From Kribbella rubisoli (GTDB taxonomy: Bacteria; Actinomycetota; Actinomycetes; Propionibacteriales; Kribbellaceae): 64,000 nt of DNA. Position 1 is the stretch's first letter; each line of letters starts with the position of its first letter. The translations under genes and the position numbers were made by a program. The stretch spans positions 558,001-622,000 of the forward strand of contig NZ_SHKR01000011.1 in assembly GCF_004217145.1 (NCBI RefSeq), read 5' to 3'. The notes beneath the pieces were generated by a model. The model saw only the letters and a list, made by a program, of their open reading frames with translations. It ran no database searches and was not told the origin of the DNA. Below, piece after piece: positions 27,422 to 36,204 of the stretch.

Positions 27422-28225
27422 CTACTTGAGGAGGAGTTTGCCGAGGCGGCGGGAAGCGACGTACATGCCGAGGGTTCCCATGACAGCCAAGTAGAGGGCG
27501 TGGACGACGAGGAACCAGTCAACGGTGCCGGTGGTGAACGCGCGCTCGAGCACGACACCTTGGTAGAGCGGGGTGATCTCGACGAGCCAGCGGATCACGC
27601 CCGGATATGTCTCGACCGGGTAGAAGGTGGCCGAGAACAGGAACATCGGCATGATCGCGAGCTGCACGAACTCGAAGTCCTGCCAGCTGCGCATGAACGT
27701 GGTCAGCGCCATCCCCGCACCAGCGAACGCGAACCCGATCAGCACCGAGGCCGGTAGCGCGAGCAGCGCCCACCACGACGAGATCAGGCCCATGACCAGC
27801 ATGACCAGGACGAACATCGCCGAGTAGATCGCCCCGCGCAACAGCGCCCAGGTGATCTCGCCGGTCGCCACGTCCCACGGCCGCAACGGCGTCGCGAGCA
27901 TCGAGTCGTACAGCTTGGCGTACTTCATCCGGAAGAAGATGTTGTACGTCGAGTCGAAGATCGCGCCGTTCATCGCCGAGCTGGCCAGCATCGCCGGCGC
28001 GACGAATGCGGCGTACGCGATCTTGGTGCCGTCGGACAAGGTGAAGTCCCCGACGAGGTGAGCGACGCCGATGCCGATCGAGAGCAGGTAGAACACCGGC
28101 TCGAAGAACCCGGACAGGAACACGACCCACGATCGCCTGTAGAGCAGGAAGTTCCGCTCGACGATGTGTCGGCCACCACCGAGCCGAACCGGAACCGGGA
28201 CAACCCGGGCAGCGATAGTTGCCAT
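27422..28225 (-). CDS. ABC-2 type transporter permease, NodJ-like (second)
   Basis: 267 aa with six membrane helices. It has the NodJ/DrrB-like segments ERNFLLYRRSWVVFLSGFFEPVFYLLSIGIG and MAIMPMFLFSATFYPVETYPG-like positions near helix 5. Its ATG overlaps the stop of the upstream permease (TGATG), so the two are translated together and probably form a heterodimer. It runs directly into the HExxH genes. Confidence 0.9.
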   Translation of the reverse strand: MATIAARVVPVPVRLGGGRHIVERNFLLYRRSWVVFLSGFFEPVFYLLSIGIGVAHLVGDFTLSDGTKIAYAAFVAPAMLASSAMNGAIFDSTYNIFFRMKYAKLYDSMLATPLRPWDVATGEITWALLRGAIYSAMFVLVMLVMGLISSWWALLALPASVLIGFAFAGAGMALTTFMRSWQDFEFVQLAIMPMFLFSATFYPVETYPGVIRWLVEITPLYQGVVLERAFTTGTVDWFLVVHALYLAVMGTLGMYVASRRLGKLLLK

Positions 28226-29007
28226 CAGCGGATCAACTTTCGGGTGAAGCCGCGGACGGCGAGCCAGGTGCCGGCGATGAACCAGGCCAGCAGGTAGACG
28301 ACGTTGACCAGCGCCAGCCATGGGTTCACCGTGCCGAGGCTCAGGTTGCGGCACAGGTCGACCCCATGCCACAGCGGACTCACGTACGCGAGCCACTCGA
28401 TCCAGTTGGGCAGCTGGGAGACCGGGAAGAACGCACCGGAGAACAGGAACGCCGGGACCACGCCGAAGCGGAAGACCATCGCGAAGCCCGAGTCGTTCTC
28501 CAAGGTCGTCGCGTACGCCGCGATCGGGCCGGCGACCGCCATCCCGACGAGCAGCGCGACCGGCAGACCGAGGATCCCGAGCGGCGACTTCAACCCGCCG
28601 AACAACGCGATGATGACCAGGAACACCGCACACGAGCTCAGCACCCGGAACGCGATGAACGCCAACTGCCCGTAGACCACGTCCGCAGGCCGCAGCGGCG
28701 TCGCGATCATCGAGTGGAAGAACTTCTGCCATTTCAGCCCGGACATCACCGGGTACGTCGACTCGCCGACCGCGATCTGCAACGCCGTCGAGGCGAGCAA
28801 CCCGGGCGCGATGAACTGCAGATAGCTGACCCCGCCGAGCGCGCCCGTTCCGTTGCTGTCGACGAACGAGCCGAGCCCGATCCCCATCGCGGCCAGGTAG
28901 AGCATCGGCAGCAGGAAGCTGCTGATCATCGTGCCCTTCCAGGTCCGCTTGTAGACGGTCAGCCAGTAGTCGAACATCCGGCGACCGTTCTCGAGGGCGA
29001 CGGTCAT
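28225..29007 (-). CDS. ABC-2 type transporter permease (first)
   Basis: 260 aa, six membrane helices, beginning with an amphipathic N-terminus (FDYWLTVYKRTWKGTMISSFLLPMLYLAAMGIGLG). Conserved FSGAFFPVSQLP precedes the last helices. It is homologous to the next permease but distinct. It lies 118 bp after the ATPase, a gap that holds no gene. Confidence 0.9.
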   Translation of the reverse strand: MTVALENGRRMFDYWLTVYKRTWKGTMISSFLLPMLYLAAMGIGLGSFVDSNGTGALGGVSYLQFIAPGLLASTALQIAVGESTYPVMSGLKWQKFFHSMIATPLRPADVVYGQLAFIAFRVLSSCAVFLVIIALFGGLKSPLGILGLPVALLVGMAVAGPIAAYATTLENDSGFAMVFRFGVVPAFLFSGAFFPVSQLPNWIEWLAYVSPLWHGVDLCRNLSLGTVNPWLALVNVVYLLAWFIAGTWLAVRGFTRKLIR

Positions 29008-29125
29008 AGGGCCTCCCGGTCTGGACTGGGGAGCGCAGGGAGCGCAGCGACCGGAGCGACGAGGGAAGGCCGGGAATCACAGCCCCATGACCCGCCGCGA
29101 CGGAGTCGCGGCATCAGTAGCGCCA

Positions 29126-30073
29126 TCAGTCCACCAACGTCCGGCCGGTGAGGCGCAGGAACACGTCCTCCAGCGTCGAGCGGCGGACGAGAACAGCAGC
29201 CGGTTGCAGACCGCGCTCGTGCACGGCGGCGACGGCGCGCTCACCGTCGTCGGTGTAGAGCAGCAGGCGGTCCGGCAGCACTTCGATGCGCTGGGCAAGG
29301 TCCTCGACCTTGCCGGCCAGGGCGTCGTGGTCGGCCAGCATCACGTCAGGACCGAACCGAAGCTCGGTCACCTCGCGCGTCGAATAGTCGCGGATCAGGT
29401 CGGACGGCGAACCCTCGGCCGCGATCAGTCCACCGTCCATCACCACGAGCCGGTCGCACAGCTGCTCGGCCTCGTCCATGTAGTGGGTGGTGATGATCAA
29501 CGTGACGCCGGCCTGCTTGAGCCGGAACAGCTTGTCCCACAACAGGTGCCGCGCTTGCGGGTCGAGGCCGGTGGTCGGCTCGTCCAGGAGGAGCAGGTCG
29601 GGCTTGCTGACCAGGGAGCGGGCGATCGTCAGCCGGCGCTTCATCCCGCCGGAGAGCTCGTCGACCTTGACCTTCGCCTTCTCGGTCAGCGCGACGAACT
29701 CGAGCAGCTCGTCGGCCCGCTCGCGGCACTCGGCGCGGCTGAGACCGAAGTACCGGCCGTAGATCGTGAGGTTCTCCCGGACTGTCAGCTCGGTGTCGAG
29801 GGTGTCGTCCTGCGGGCAGACCCCCAGCCGGGCGCGGATCGCCGGGCCGTCGGTGGCCGGGTCGAGGCCGAGGATGCGCAGGGTGCCGCCACTGGTCGGG
29901 GAAACCGCGCCGATCATCCGCATCGTCGACGACTTGCCCGCGCCGTTCGGCCCGAGGAACCCGAAGGCCTCGCCGCGCCACACGTCCAGGTCGATCCCGC
30001 GAACCGCTTCGAAGTCGCCGTACGACTTCCGCAGCTCGCGGACATGGACCAAGGACTCCCGCTGCTCACTCAC
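29126..30073 (-). CDS. ABC transporter ATP-binding protein, NodI/DrrA-like
   Basis: 315 aa. Walker A GPNGAGKSS, signature LSGGMKRRLTIA, Walker B LLLLDEPTTGLD, switch His in TTHYMDEA; C-terminal domain ends RSTLEDVFLRLTGR. GTG at 30073 is chosen because TAGTGT lies 7 nt upstream and a start at 30139 would overlap the divergent gene. This is the head of a likely six-gene run: ATPase, two permeases, then HExxH genes C, B and A. Confidence 0.92.
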   Translation of the reverse strand: MSEQRESLVHVRELRKSYGDFEAVRGIDLDVWRGEAFGFLGPNGAGKSSTMRMIGAVSPTSGGTLRILGLDPATDGPAIRARLGVCPQDDTLDTELTVRENLTIYGRYFGLSRAECRERADELLEFVALTEKAKVKVDELSGGMKRRLTIARSLVSKPDLLLLDEPTTGLDPQARHLLWDKLFRLKQAGVTLIITTHYMDEAEQLCDRLVVMDGGLIAAEGSPSDLIRDYSTREVTELRFGPDVMLADHDALAGKVEDLAQRIEVLPDRLLLYTDDGERAVAAVHERGLQPAAVLVRRSTLEDVFLRLTGRTLVD

Positions 30074-30080
30074 CTGCTCG

Positions 30081-30086
30081 ACACTA
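30081..30086 (-). promoter_or_regulatory. -10 hexamer TAGTGT of the ABC/HExxH operon
   Basis: TAGTGT on the minus strand, then 7 nt, then GTG at 30073; it supports that start. Confidence 0.55.
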
Positions 30087-30128
30087 GACGCACCTCCGGA
30101 CAGTTTCTTCTCGTTTTGGGCAGGCGGG

Positions 30129-30518
30129 ATGGCATTCACTGTTGACGATCTTCAGCGGCTGAGCGATCTGACGGTCAGCGCCTGGCAGGACAGTCTCGAC
30201 CGGGACTGGTCGGCCCCGGCCGGCAACCTGAGCTGGACCTGTCTGCGGACGGCGGACCACACCGTGGACACCGTGCTCGCCCCGGCGATCTTCCTGGCTT
30301 CGCGGAGGCTCGACGACTATCCGTCGTACGGCATCAGCACACCCGGCCCGGACGCTGCTCCCGCGGTGTTCGTCGAGGCCTTGCAGACCGCGACAAGGAT
30401 CCTGATCGCGGTGGTCGGCGACGCCACCTCGGATGTCCGAGCAGTGCTCTGGCGACGGCCACGCGTCGAGCCCCGGGGACCTCAGGCCGCTAGGGCGGCT
30501 CGAACCCGCCGGGCCTGA
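30129..30518 (+). pseudogene. Truncated mycothiol-dependent maleylpyruvate isomerase/DinB-like gene
   Basis: 129 aa. The N-terminal part (FTVDDLQRLSDLTVSAWQDSLDRDW, LSWTCLRTADHTVDTVLAP) is a DinB-like four-helix bundle with the expected metal-site His. Typical relatives continue past DVRAVLWRRPRVEPRGPQ into an aaRgalElilHahDV-like helix, but here the frame turns into Arg/Ala-rich sequence and stops exactly where the convergent SDR gene ends. I infer loss of the 3' third. A functional short form is possible but less likely. Confidence 0.62.
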
Positions 30519-31247
30519 TCAGCCGCGGCCGACGTACGGCATGCCGGCGGCCATCACGGTCAGGGTCGGTACGGCGACCGTGGTCGGGAGCTTCGCGATC
30601 TGTACGACGAAGTCCGCGACGATCTTCGGGTCGAACGTCGGCTCGACCGCGATCGAACCGTCCGGCTGGAGCACGCCCTGCTCCATCCGCTGGGTCATCG
30701 CGGTCGAGGCGTTGCCGATGTCGATCTGACAGGCGGTGATGCCGTGCGCGCGCCCTTCCAGCTCGAGGCCTTTGGTCAGGCCGCTGATGGCGTGCTTGCT
30801 CGCGGTGTACGCGATCCCCTGCGGCCGCGGCACATGCGCCGAGATCGACCCGTTGTTGATGATCCGCCCACCCTTGGGGTCCTGCCGCAACATCAGGTCG
30901 AACGCCGCCTGCGCACACAAGAACGACCCCGTCAGGTTGGTGTCCACCACCCGCCGCCAGTCCTCCTCCCGCACATCCTGCACCCCAGCCGCCGGCGACC
31001 CCGTCCCCGCGTTGTTCACCAACAAATCAACCCGCTCAAGCCCCCCGAAAAACCCCCGAACGGCACTCCCATCAGCCACATCCAGTACTGCGAAGTCCAC
31101 TGCCCCGTTCCCAGCAGCAACGGTTTCTTGGAGCTTCTCCTCAGTCCTCCCAGTCACCCACACGCGGTACCCGGCCGCCGCGAGTGCCAGCGCCATCTCC
31201 CGCCCCAGCCCGGATCCACCGCCGGTCACCACAGCCACCTGCGTCAT
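30519..31247 (-). CDS. Short-chain dehydrogenase/reductase
   Basis: 242 aa. NAD(P)-binding TGGGSGLGREMALALA, NNAG motif, catalytic Ser in NNGSISAHVPRP and YTASK with the catalytic Tyr/Lys. R32 after strand 2 (VTGRTEEK) suggests NADP preference. The ATG has AAGGGTGG upstream and overlaps the CPBP gene stop (ATGA), so the two are coupled. The substrate is unknown. Confidence 0.93.
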   Translation of the reverse strand: MTQVAVVTGGGSGLGREMALALAAAGYRVWVTGRTEEKLQETVAAGNGAVDFAVLDVADGSAVRGFFGGLERVDLLVNNAGTGSPAAGVQDVREEDWRRVVDTNLTGSFLCAQAAFDLMLRQDPKGGRIINNGSISAHVPRPQGIAYTASKHAISGLTKGLELEGRAHGITACQIDIGNASTAMTQRMEQGVLQPDGSIAVEPTFDPKIVADFVVQIAKLPTTVAVPTLTVMAAGMPYVGRG

Positions 31248-32017
31248 CGCGCCACCCTTCTGCCTGTTCTGACTGGCGTCCAGGATGGCAGCAACGCGGC
31301 AGCGACCGCCGTCATGACCAGCAACTCCACCCACACACCACCACCGAGCGGCGGCACCAGTTCCTCGGTCAAGTTCCACGCAGCATGCACGAGGATCGCC
31401 CCCGGCACCCCGCCGCGCAGCTTCTCGCTCACGAACAACATGACGAACGTCAGCGGGAACAGCTCCAGGAAGAACGTCACCCCCGCCGCCGTGAACAGCC
31501 CGTCATCGTGCTGCCCCGTGCCGTTCAGGAAGTACAGCGGCACATGCCACAACCCCCACGCCGCCCCGAGCACCACCGTCGTCCCCAGCGGACCGAAGTA
31601 CTCCCGCAACCGAGGCTGCACATACCCGCGCCACCCAAACTCCTCCGACACCGGCCCTGCCAAGAACGTGTACGCCGCCGCGCCGAGCACCCCTCCGGCT
31701 CCCGCGACGACCGAGGCAGCGTGGTCAGGCAACTCGGGCAACTGCCCGCCGATGATGCACGCACCCAGCGGACCGATAGCACCAAGTACGACGGCAGCCA
31801 CCGGCCAGACCGGCGACCAGCGGACCATGCGCCGCCGCTCCCGGTACAGGAGCCACATCACCAGCGCGGCCAGCGACGGCCCCGACGCCGCCAGCGAGAA
31901 CACGAGCATGCCCACGCCTTCATCCAGATTCACCCCGAGTACGCCGAGCACCGCCCACGGCACCCACGTCAGAACAAGACAGATGACCCCGAACTCCACC
32001 AGCCGCCGCTTGATCAC
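31244..32017 (-). CDS. CPBP-family intramembrane metalloprotease (Rce1/Abi-like)
   Basis: 257 aa, about eight membrane helices. Family motifs: EEFGWRGY (catalytic Glu pair), WHVPLYF and HAAWN. GTG at 32017 is chosen because GGGAGG lies 8 nt upstream; the open frame extends to 32182 but that part is Arg-rich and atypical. CPBP members process prenylated or small peptides, or protect against bacteriocins; the role here is not clear. Confidence 0.88.
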   Translation of the reverse strand: MIKRRLVEFGVICLVLTWVPWAVLGVLGVNLDEGVGMLVFSLAASGPSLAALVMWLLYRERRRMVRWSPVWPVAAVVLGAIGPLGACIIGGQLPELPDHAASVVAGAGGVLGAAAYTFLAGPVSEEFGWRGYVQPRLREYFGPLGTTVVLGAAWGLWHVPLYFLNGTGQHDDGLFTAAGVTFFLELFPLTFVMLFVSEKLRGGVPGAILVHAAWNLTEELVPPLGGGVWVELLVMTAVAAALLPSWTPVRTGRRVAR

Positions 32018-32232
32018 CGACCCAGCCTCCCGGCGGGCGCAGCGCTCGGACCAGGGTGCTGGACCGACCTCCGAAGGGGATCCAGCACTACCTCGCGTCA
32101 CAAACACCCCCTTCCGCCGTCGAAAGAGTGAAGGACCCACGTCCTTCGCTGCGGACAGTAACCATCCGGCAACCGAGCGCAAATAAGTGGCGGCTCACTT
32201 GAACATCTTGGAAACTCATTTGCGTGTATCAC

Positions 32233-32252
32233 GCAAGCATGTATATGCTTGC
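32233..32252. promoter_or_regulatory. Perfect 20-bp palindromic operator at the MarR/MFS promoter
   Basis: GCAAGCAT-GTAT-ATGCTTGC, ending 3 nt before the MarR ATG at 32256. It contains the -10 TATGCT (32244-32249) of a leaderless transcript, so binding would directly block polymerase and a transcript starting at the ATG. Confidence 0.85.
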
Positions 32253-32255
32253 AGC

Positions 32256-32855
32256 ATGCAAGTAAACGACGCGTACTCTCCGCAGACCCCCATCGAGGGC
32301 GTCATGCACGCGTTCACCCGGATCGGACGCCGGCTCAAGGCCAAGCAGCCCGGTGACACGATCGACCACAGCGCGCACGTCGTGCTGTTCGCACTGCGGT
32401 GCAACGGTGCACTGCGCCTGTCCGACCTCGCCGGGCGACTCGAGCTCGACGCTTCGACCACCAGCCGGCACATCCGGTCCCTGGAGCAGCTGGGCCTGGT
32501 CCGCCGCTCCCCCGACCCCGACGACGGCCGCGCCTTCCGGGTCGAGCTGACCGACGAGGGCATCGAGCAGTGGGAAGCCAGCGCCCGTCACCGGATGGAG
32601 CTGCTGAGCGCCGCGATGGAGGGCTGGTCCGAGGAGGACGTGCAGACCTTCGAGCGGCTGATGACCCGCTTCGCGGACGGCGTCGCCGCCCGGACCGAAG
32701 CACCCTCCAGCGCCGCCTGGGCCGAGAAGGGGTGGGCCGCCGTGGCCCCGAGACCTTCCCCCCGGGCAGAGCGCAGTACAGACCAAGACTTCGCGGCCAG
32801 CGGCGACCCCGCAACCCGTGAGAACACCGACAAGAACCTGGAGAGCACCAAATGA
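32256..32855 (+). CDS. MarR-family regulator of the adjacent MFS exporter
   Basis: 199 aa. Winged helix LRLSDLAGRLELDASTTSRHIRSLEQLGLVRRSPDPDDGRAFRVELTDEG. The C-terminal 45 residues are a hydrophilic tail rich in Arg, Glu and Thr beyond the usual MarR length of about 150. ATG at 32256 follows the operator; an upstream in-frame start at 32187 is unlikely. It overlaps the exporter by ATGA. Confidence 0.92.
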   Translation: MQVNDAYSPQTPIEGVMHAFTRIGRRLKAKQPGDTIDHSAHVVLFALRCNGALRLSDLAGRLELDASTTSRHIRSLEQLGLVRRSPDPDDGRAFRVELTDEGIEQWEASARHRMELLSAAMEGWSEEDVQTFERLMTRFADGVAARTEAPSSAAWAEKGWAAVAPRPSPRAERSTDQDFAASGDPATRENTDKNLESTK

Positions 32856-34465
32856 GCACCACAGAGCCTGCCACCGCCGGCGGCGCTGCGCCTGATAGCG
32901 GTCCTAGCTACCTGTCCCACAAGCAGATCCTGGTGATTCTCGGCGGCCTGATGGCCGGGATGTTCCTGGCCGCGCTCGACCAGAGCATCGTGGGTACGGC
33001 GCTGCCGCGTATCGTCAGCGACTTCAACAGCCTCGACAAGTTGTCCTGGGTGGTCACGGCGTACCTGCTGACCTCGACCGCCTCGACCCCCTTGTGGGGA
33101 AAGATCTCCGACCTCTACGGCCGCCGCCCGCTGTTCATCGCGGCGATCGTCACCTTCCTCGGCGGCTCGGTGCTGTCCGCGCTGTCGCAGAACATCGAGC
33201 AGCTGATCGGCTTCCGCGCCGTCCAGGGTCTGGGCGCCGGCGGTCTGATGTCCCTCGCGTTCGCCACCATCGGCGACGTGATCCCGCCGCGCGAGCGCGG
33301 TAAGTACATGGGGTACTTCGGTGCCGTCTTCGGCCTGTCCTCGGTGGCCGGCCCGCTGCTCGGCGGTCTGCTCACCGACGGTCCCGGCTGGCGCTGGATC
33401 TTCTGGATCAACGTCCCGATCGGTCTCGTTGCCCTGGGCATCGTTGCCGCCGTACTCCGGCTGCCGCACGTGAGGCGCTCGCACAAGATCGACTACCTCG
33501 GCGCATCCACCGTCGCCGCGGCCGTCACCTCGTTGCTGCTCGCCGTCTCCTGGAGCGGTCCGAGCAACGGCTGGGGCAACGCGACCACGCTGGCCCTGCT
33601 GATCGGCTCCGTCGTACTTGCCGTCGCGTTCGTCTTCATCGAGCTGCGGGTGGCCGAGCCGATCATCCCGATGGACCTGTTCAAGGGCCGGATCTTCTCC
33701 GGGTACGCCGGATACGCGTTCCTGCTGGGCTTCGCGATGTTCGGTGCGCTGATCTTCCTGCCGCTGTACCTGCAGGCCGTCAAGGACCTGTCGCCGACCC
33801 GCTCCGGCCTGGCGTTGCTGCCGATGATCGTCGGTATCTTCTCCGCGTCGATCCCGAGCGGCCAGATGATGAGCAAGAGCGGGCGGTACAAGCACTTCCC
33901 GATCATCTCCGCGGTCCTGGTCAGCGGCGCGATGGTGCTGCTGTCCACGCTGAGCCTGACCACGCCGTACTGGCAGCTGGCGATCTACATGTTCGTGATG
34001 GGCGCCGGTCTGGGTCTGTCGATGCAGATCACCGTCACCGCCGCGCAGAACAGCGTGCCCCGGCAGCACATGGGCACGGCGACCTCGACGATGACCTTCT
34101 TCCGCTCGATGGGTGGCGCGATCGGTACGGCGGTCTACGGAGCCGTACTGACCACCCGGCTGAAGACCCACCTGTCCGACATCGTTCCGAACGCCACGCA
34201 GTCGATGGTCGACGGACTGGCCAAGGCCGCCAACAGCGTCCAGGCACTGCACGGGCTGAAGGAGCCGCTGAAGGGCTTCGCACTGCACGGGCTCGTCGAC
34301 GCGATGGACGACGTCTTCCTGGTCTCGCTGCCGTTCCTGGCGATCGCGCTGATCCTGGCGATCATCACCCCGGAGCAGCGGCTGGCCGGCCGTCACGACG
34401 GCCCGAAGGCCGAAGGCGAGACGGAGGACTCGTTGGAGTCCTCCGCAGCCGCCGCAATGCACTGA
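32852..34465 (+). CDS. MFS transporter, DHA2 (EmrB/QacA-like) drug exporter
   Basis: 537 aa with 14 predicted helices. Motif D1 MFLAALDQSIVGTALPRIVSDF, motif A GKISDLYGRRPLF and motif C FGLSSVAGPLLGGLLTD. It probably exports drugs by proton antiport. It is translationally coupled to the MarR gene upstream and ended by a terminator at 34517. Confidence 0.93.
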   Translation: MSTTEPATAGGAAPDSGPSYLSHKQILVILGGLMAGMFLAALDQSIVGTALPRIVSDFNSLDKLSWVVTAYLLTSTASTPLWGKISDLYGRRPLFIAAIVTFLGGSVLSALSQNIEQLIGFRAVQGLGAGGLMSLAFATIGDVIPPRERGKYMGYFGAVFGLSSVAGPLLGGLLTDGPGWRWIFWINVPIGLVALGIVAAVLRLPHVRRSHKIDYLGASTVAAAVTSLLLAVSWSGPSNGWGNATTLALLIGSVVLAVAFVFIELRVAEPIIPMDLFKGRIFSGYAGYAFLLGFAMFGALIFLPLYLQAVKDLSPTRSGLALLPMIVGIFSASIPSGQMMSKSGRYKHFPIISAVLVSGAMVLLSTLSLTTPYWQLAIYMFVMGAGLGLSMQITVTAAQNSVPRQHMGTATSTMTFFRSMGGAIGTAVYGAVLTTRLKTHLSDIVPNATQSMVDGLAKAANSVQALHGLKEPLKGFALHGLVDAMDDVFLVSLPFLAIALILAIITPEQRLAGRHDGPKAEGETEDSLESSAAAAMH

Positions 34466-34516
34466 CGCAGCACTGAGGTTTACCGCACTGAGACCAAACT
34501 CCGGTTGACCTACCCG

Positions 34517-34556
34517 ACAGCCGCCCTGGGAAGCTTCCAAGGGCGGCTGTTCTTTT
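34517..34556 (+). terminator. Rho-independent terminator after the MFS exporter
   Basis: Arms ACAGCCGCCCT (34517-34527) and AGGGCGGCTGT (34540-34550), with GGGAAGCTTCCA in the loop forming an inner GAAGCTTC stem, then TCTTTT. Confidence 0.88.
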
Positions 34557-34651
34557 GCTCTCGGTGAGACGAACGGCCCGCCTGACCCCGCCGGGGTCTT
34601 AGTTTCGACAGCAGAGTGTGATGCACCGCGACGATAGGGACAGCCTCACGG

Positions 34652-35245
34652 ATGAAGACTCTTGACCGGCCGTTGGACGACGACGACCGCGCGATGGCGG
34701 ACCTCGCCGAGGTCCGCGACTGGCGACGGCTCGGCGGACCGCAGTCGGGCGGTACCGGGCCGGACCCGGTGCGCCGCCTGATCCGCAGGGTCAAGTCCGC
34801 GACCAACTGGAAGCCGTGGCCGATCACCCGCAGGACCGTGATCGACGACCAGCTGGACGGTTGGGGTTTCCTGACCCGCCGCAAGACCGAGCTCGCCGTG
34901 TACGACGACCAGGTGTTGCCGCACAGCCCGTTCAGCGGCTGGGTCGCGTTCGCGATCGAGCGCACCGACATCGACGCGGCGATCGCCGGACTCGACGAAC
35001 ACTGGCCGGCGAAGTTCGACCTCGCCTGCCGGCACTGGGGACAACCGGCGTACGTCGGAATCGACAGCAAGACCGGATTCGTCGACGACTGGTCACCAGG
35101 CGCCGGCGCCGACCGTCGCCACCTCGCCGTGTGGACGCCGCCCGGTGCAGAGATCCACCTGTACAGCAACAAGCCGACACCGCGCCCCTTGTCGGTATCG
35201 GTCGGAATCAACTACACGGTCTACCTCACCGAGGAGGGGACATGA
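34652..35245 (+). CDS. Unrecognised conserved protein, module copy 1
   Basis: 197 aa, soluble, no signal peptide. One of three paralogues sharing MKTxDRxLDxDDxAxADxA, a W-x-PWP core (about 53-56), WGFxTxR, SGW-x-A (about 94-98), AGLDxHW, GxPxYxGxD, WxPGAGxxRRHLAxW and a terminal VGxxYxVY. The alternating polar/hydrophobic C-terminal half suggests a beta-sheet domain. I do not recognise a family; a chaperone or immunity-like role is only a guess. It overlaps its downstream partner by ATGA. Confidence 0.75.
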   Translation: MKTLDRPLDDDDRAMADLAEVRDWRRLGGPQSGGTGPDPVRRLIRRVKSATNWKPWPITRRTVIDDQLDGWGFLTRRKTELAVYDDQVLPHSPFSGWVAFAIERTDIDAAIAGLDEHWPAKFDLACRHWGQPAYVGIDSKTGFVDDWSPGAGADRRHLAVWTPPGAEIHLYSNKPTPRPLSVSVGINYTVYLTEEGT

Positions 35246-35544
35246 GGACACCAGTTCACGCGACCCGGGAACGGCAACGCGACGACCTGTTCGCGAACGT
35301 CGGGAACCCGCCGCCGACCGGAGCCGTCGACAGTAGCGTGTCGGAGACCTCGCTCACCGCTCTCGCCCACGACCGCCTCGCGACTGCGGCCGGTCCGGCG
35401 GTCAGCCCGGCGGCGCTGGACCCGAGCCTGCGGGCCGGGCTGCTGCCACCGGGCCAGACGCGGGCAGCCGGCAACACGGGCGCTCGTCCTCAGACCGGCG
35501 GATCGACGGCCCGCGGCACGGACCGGAACGGCCCCGCCCGCTAG
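35242..35544 (+). CDS. Small disordered partner protein, module copy 1
   Basis: 100 aa, rich in Ala, Gly, Pro, Thr and Arg with no hydrophobic core, so probably disordered. ATG overlaps the upstream stop, with GAGGAGGGG as RBS. It occupies the same place as the long partners in copies 2 and 3 and has a similar tail (ends GTDRNGPAR; copy 3 ends QQTGPAK). It may be a shortened partner. Confidence 0.6.
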   Translation: MRTPVHATRERQRDDLFANVGNPPPTGAVDSSVSETSLTALAHDRLATAAGPAVSPAALDPSLRAGLLPPGQTRAAGNTGARPQTGGSTARGTDRNGPAR

Positions 35545-35614
35545 ACCGGAACGCCTTGTTTTTCAGCACATTCGATCACCCCGACACCGCACCGACGGAA
35601 GGAACAATTCCGGA

Positions 35615-36196
35615 ATGAAAACGCTGGACAGGTCACTCGACGAAGACGATCGGGCCTTCGCCGACTTCGCCGATATTCGCGACTGGTCGGCAATCGCCGG
35701 ACCGAACAACAACGACAGCGGACCGAAGGTCGTCCGGGCGATCGTTCAGCGCGTCACCTCGGCCTCCGACTGGCAGCCCTGGCCGCTCGCGCAGGGCGAG
35801 GAGATCGACCGCGCGGTCGCTTCGTGGGGCTTCACCACCAAGCGCAACAGCACGATCATCGTCTTCCCGGGCATGGCGTTCGCGGATGCCAAGAACAGCG
35901 GCTGGTGCGCGTACGACATCGAGCCGGGCGACATCGCCGAGGCCGAGGCAGGCCTTGACGCCCACTGGCCGGAGCACTTCGAGCTGGCGCGCAAGTACTT
36001 CGGCGAGCCGACGTACGTCGGTGACGACAGCCAGCCGGGATTCCTCGACGCGTGGGGTCCGGGCGCCGGATCCGACAAGCGCCACCTCGCCACCTGGCTG
36101 CTGCCGGGCGCGCACCTGCGGCTGTTCAGCACCAAGCCGACCACTTCCCCGCTGACCCCCGCGGTCGGCGTCAGCTACGCGGTCTACATCAACTAG
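35615..36196 (+). CDS. Unrecognised conserved protein, module copy 2
   Basis: 193 aa, clear paralogue of 34652 and 43376: begins MKTLDRSLDEDDRAFADFADIRDW, keeps W-QPWP, SWGFTTKR, NSGWCAYDIEPGDIAEAEAGLDAHW, GEPTYVGDD and the tail VGVSYAVYIN. Closer to copy 3 than copy 1 over the middle (EAEAGLD against AAEAGLD). Followed after 8 nt, with TAGGAGACGTA as stop plus RBS, by the coiled-coil partner. Confidence 0.77.
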   Translation: MKTLDRSLDEDDRAFADFADIRDWSAIAGPNNNDSGPKVVRAIVQRVTSASDWQPWPLAQGEEIDRAVASWGFTTKRNSTIIVFPGMAFADAKNSGWCAYDIEPGDIAEAEAGLDAHWPEHFELARKYFGEPTYVGDDSQPGFLDAWGPGAGSDKRHLATWLLPGAHLRLFSTKPTTSPLTPAVGVSYAVYIN

Positions 36197-36204
36197 GAGA
36201 CGTA

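Noticed and set aside
32588-34540. A 650-codon minus-strand open frame
   Set aside because: It is antisense to the DHA2 exporter and MarR gene, with Gln/Asp/His-rich shadow composition.
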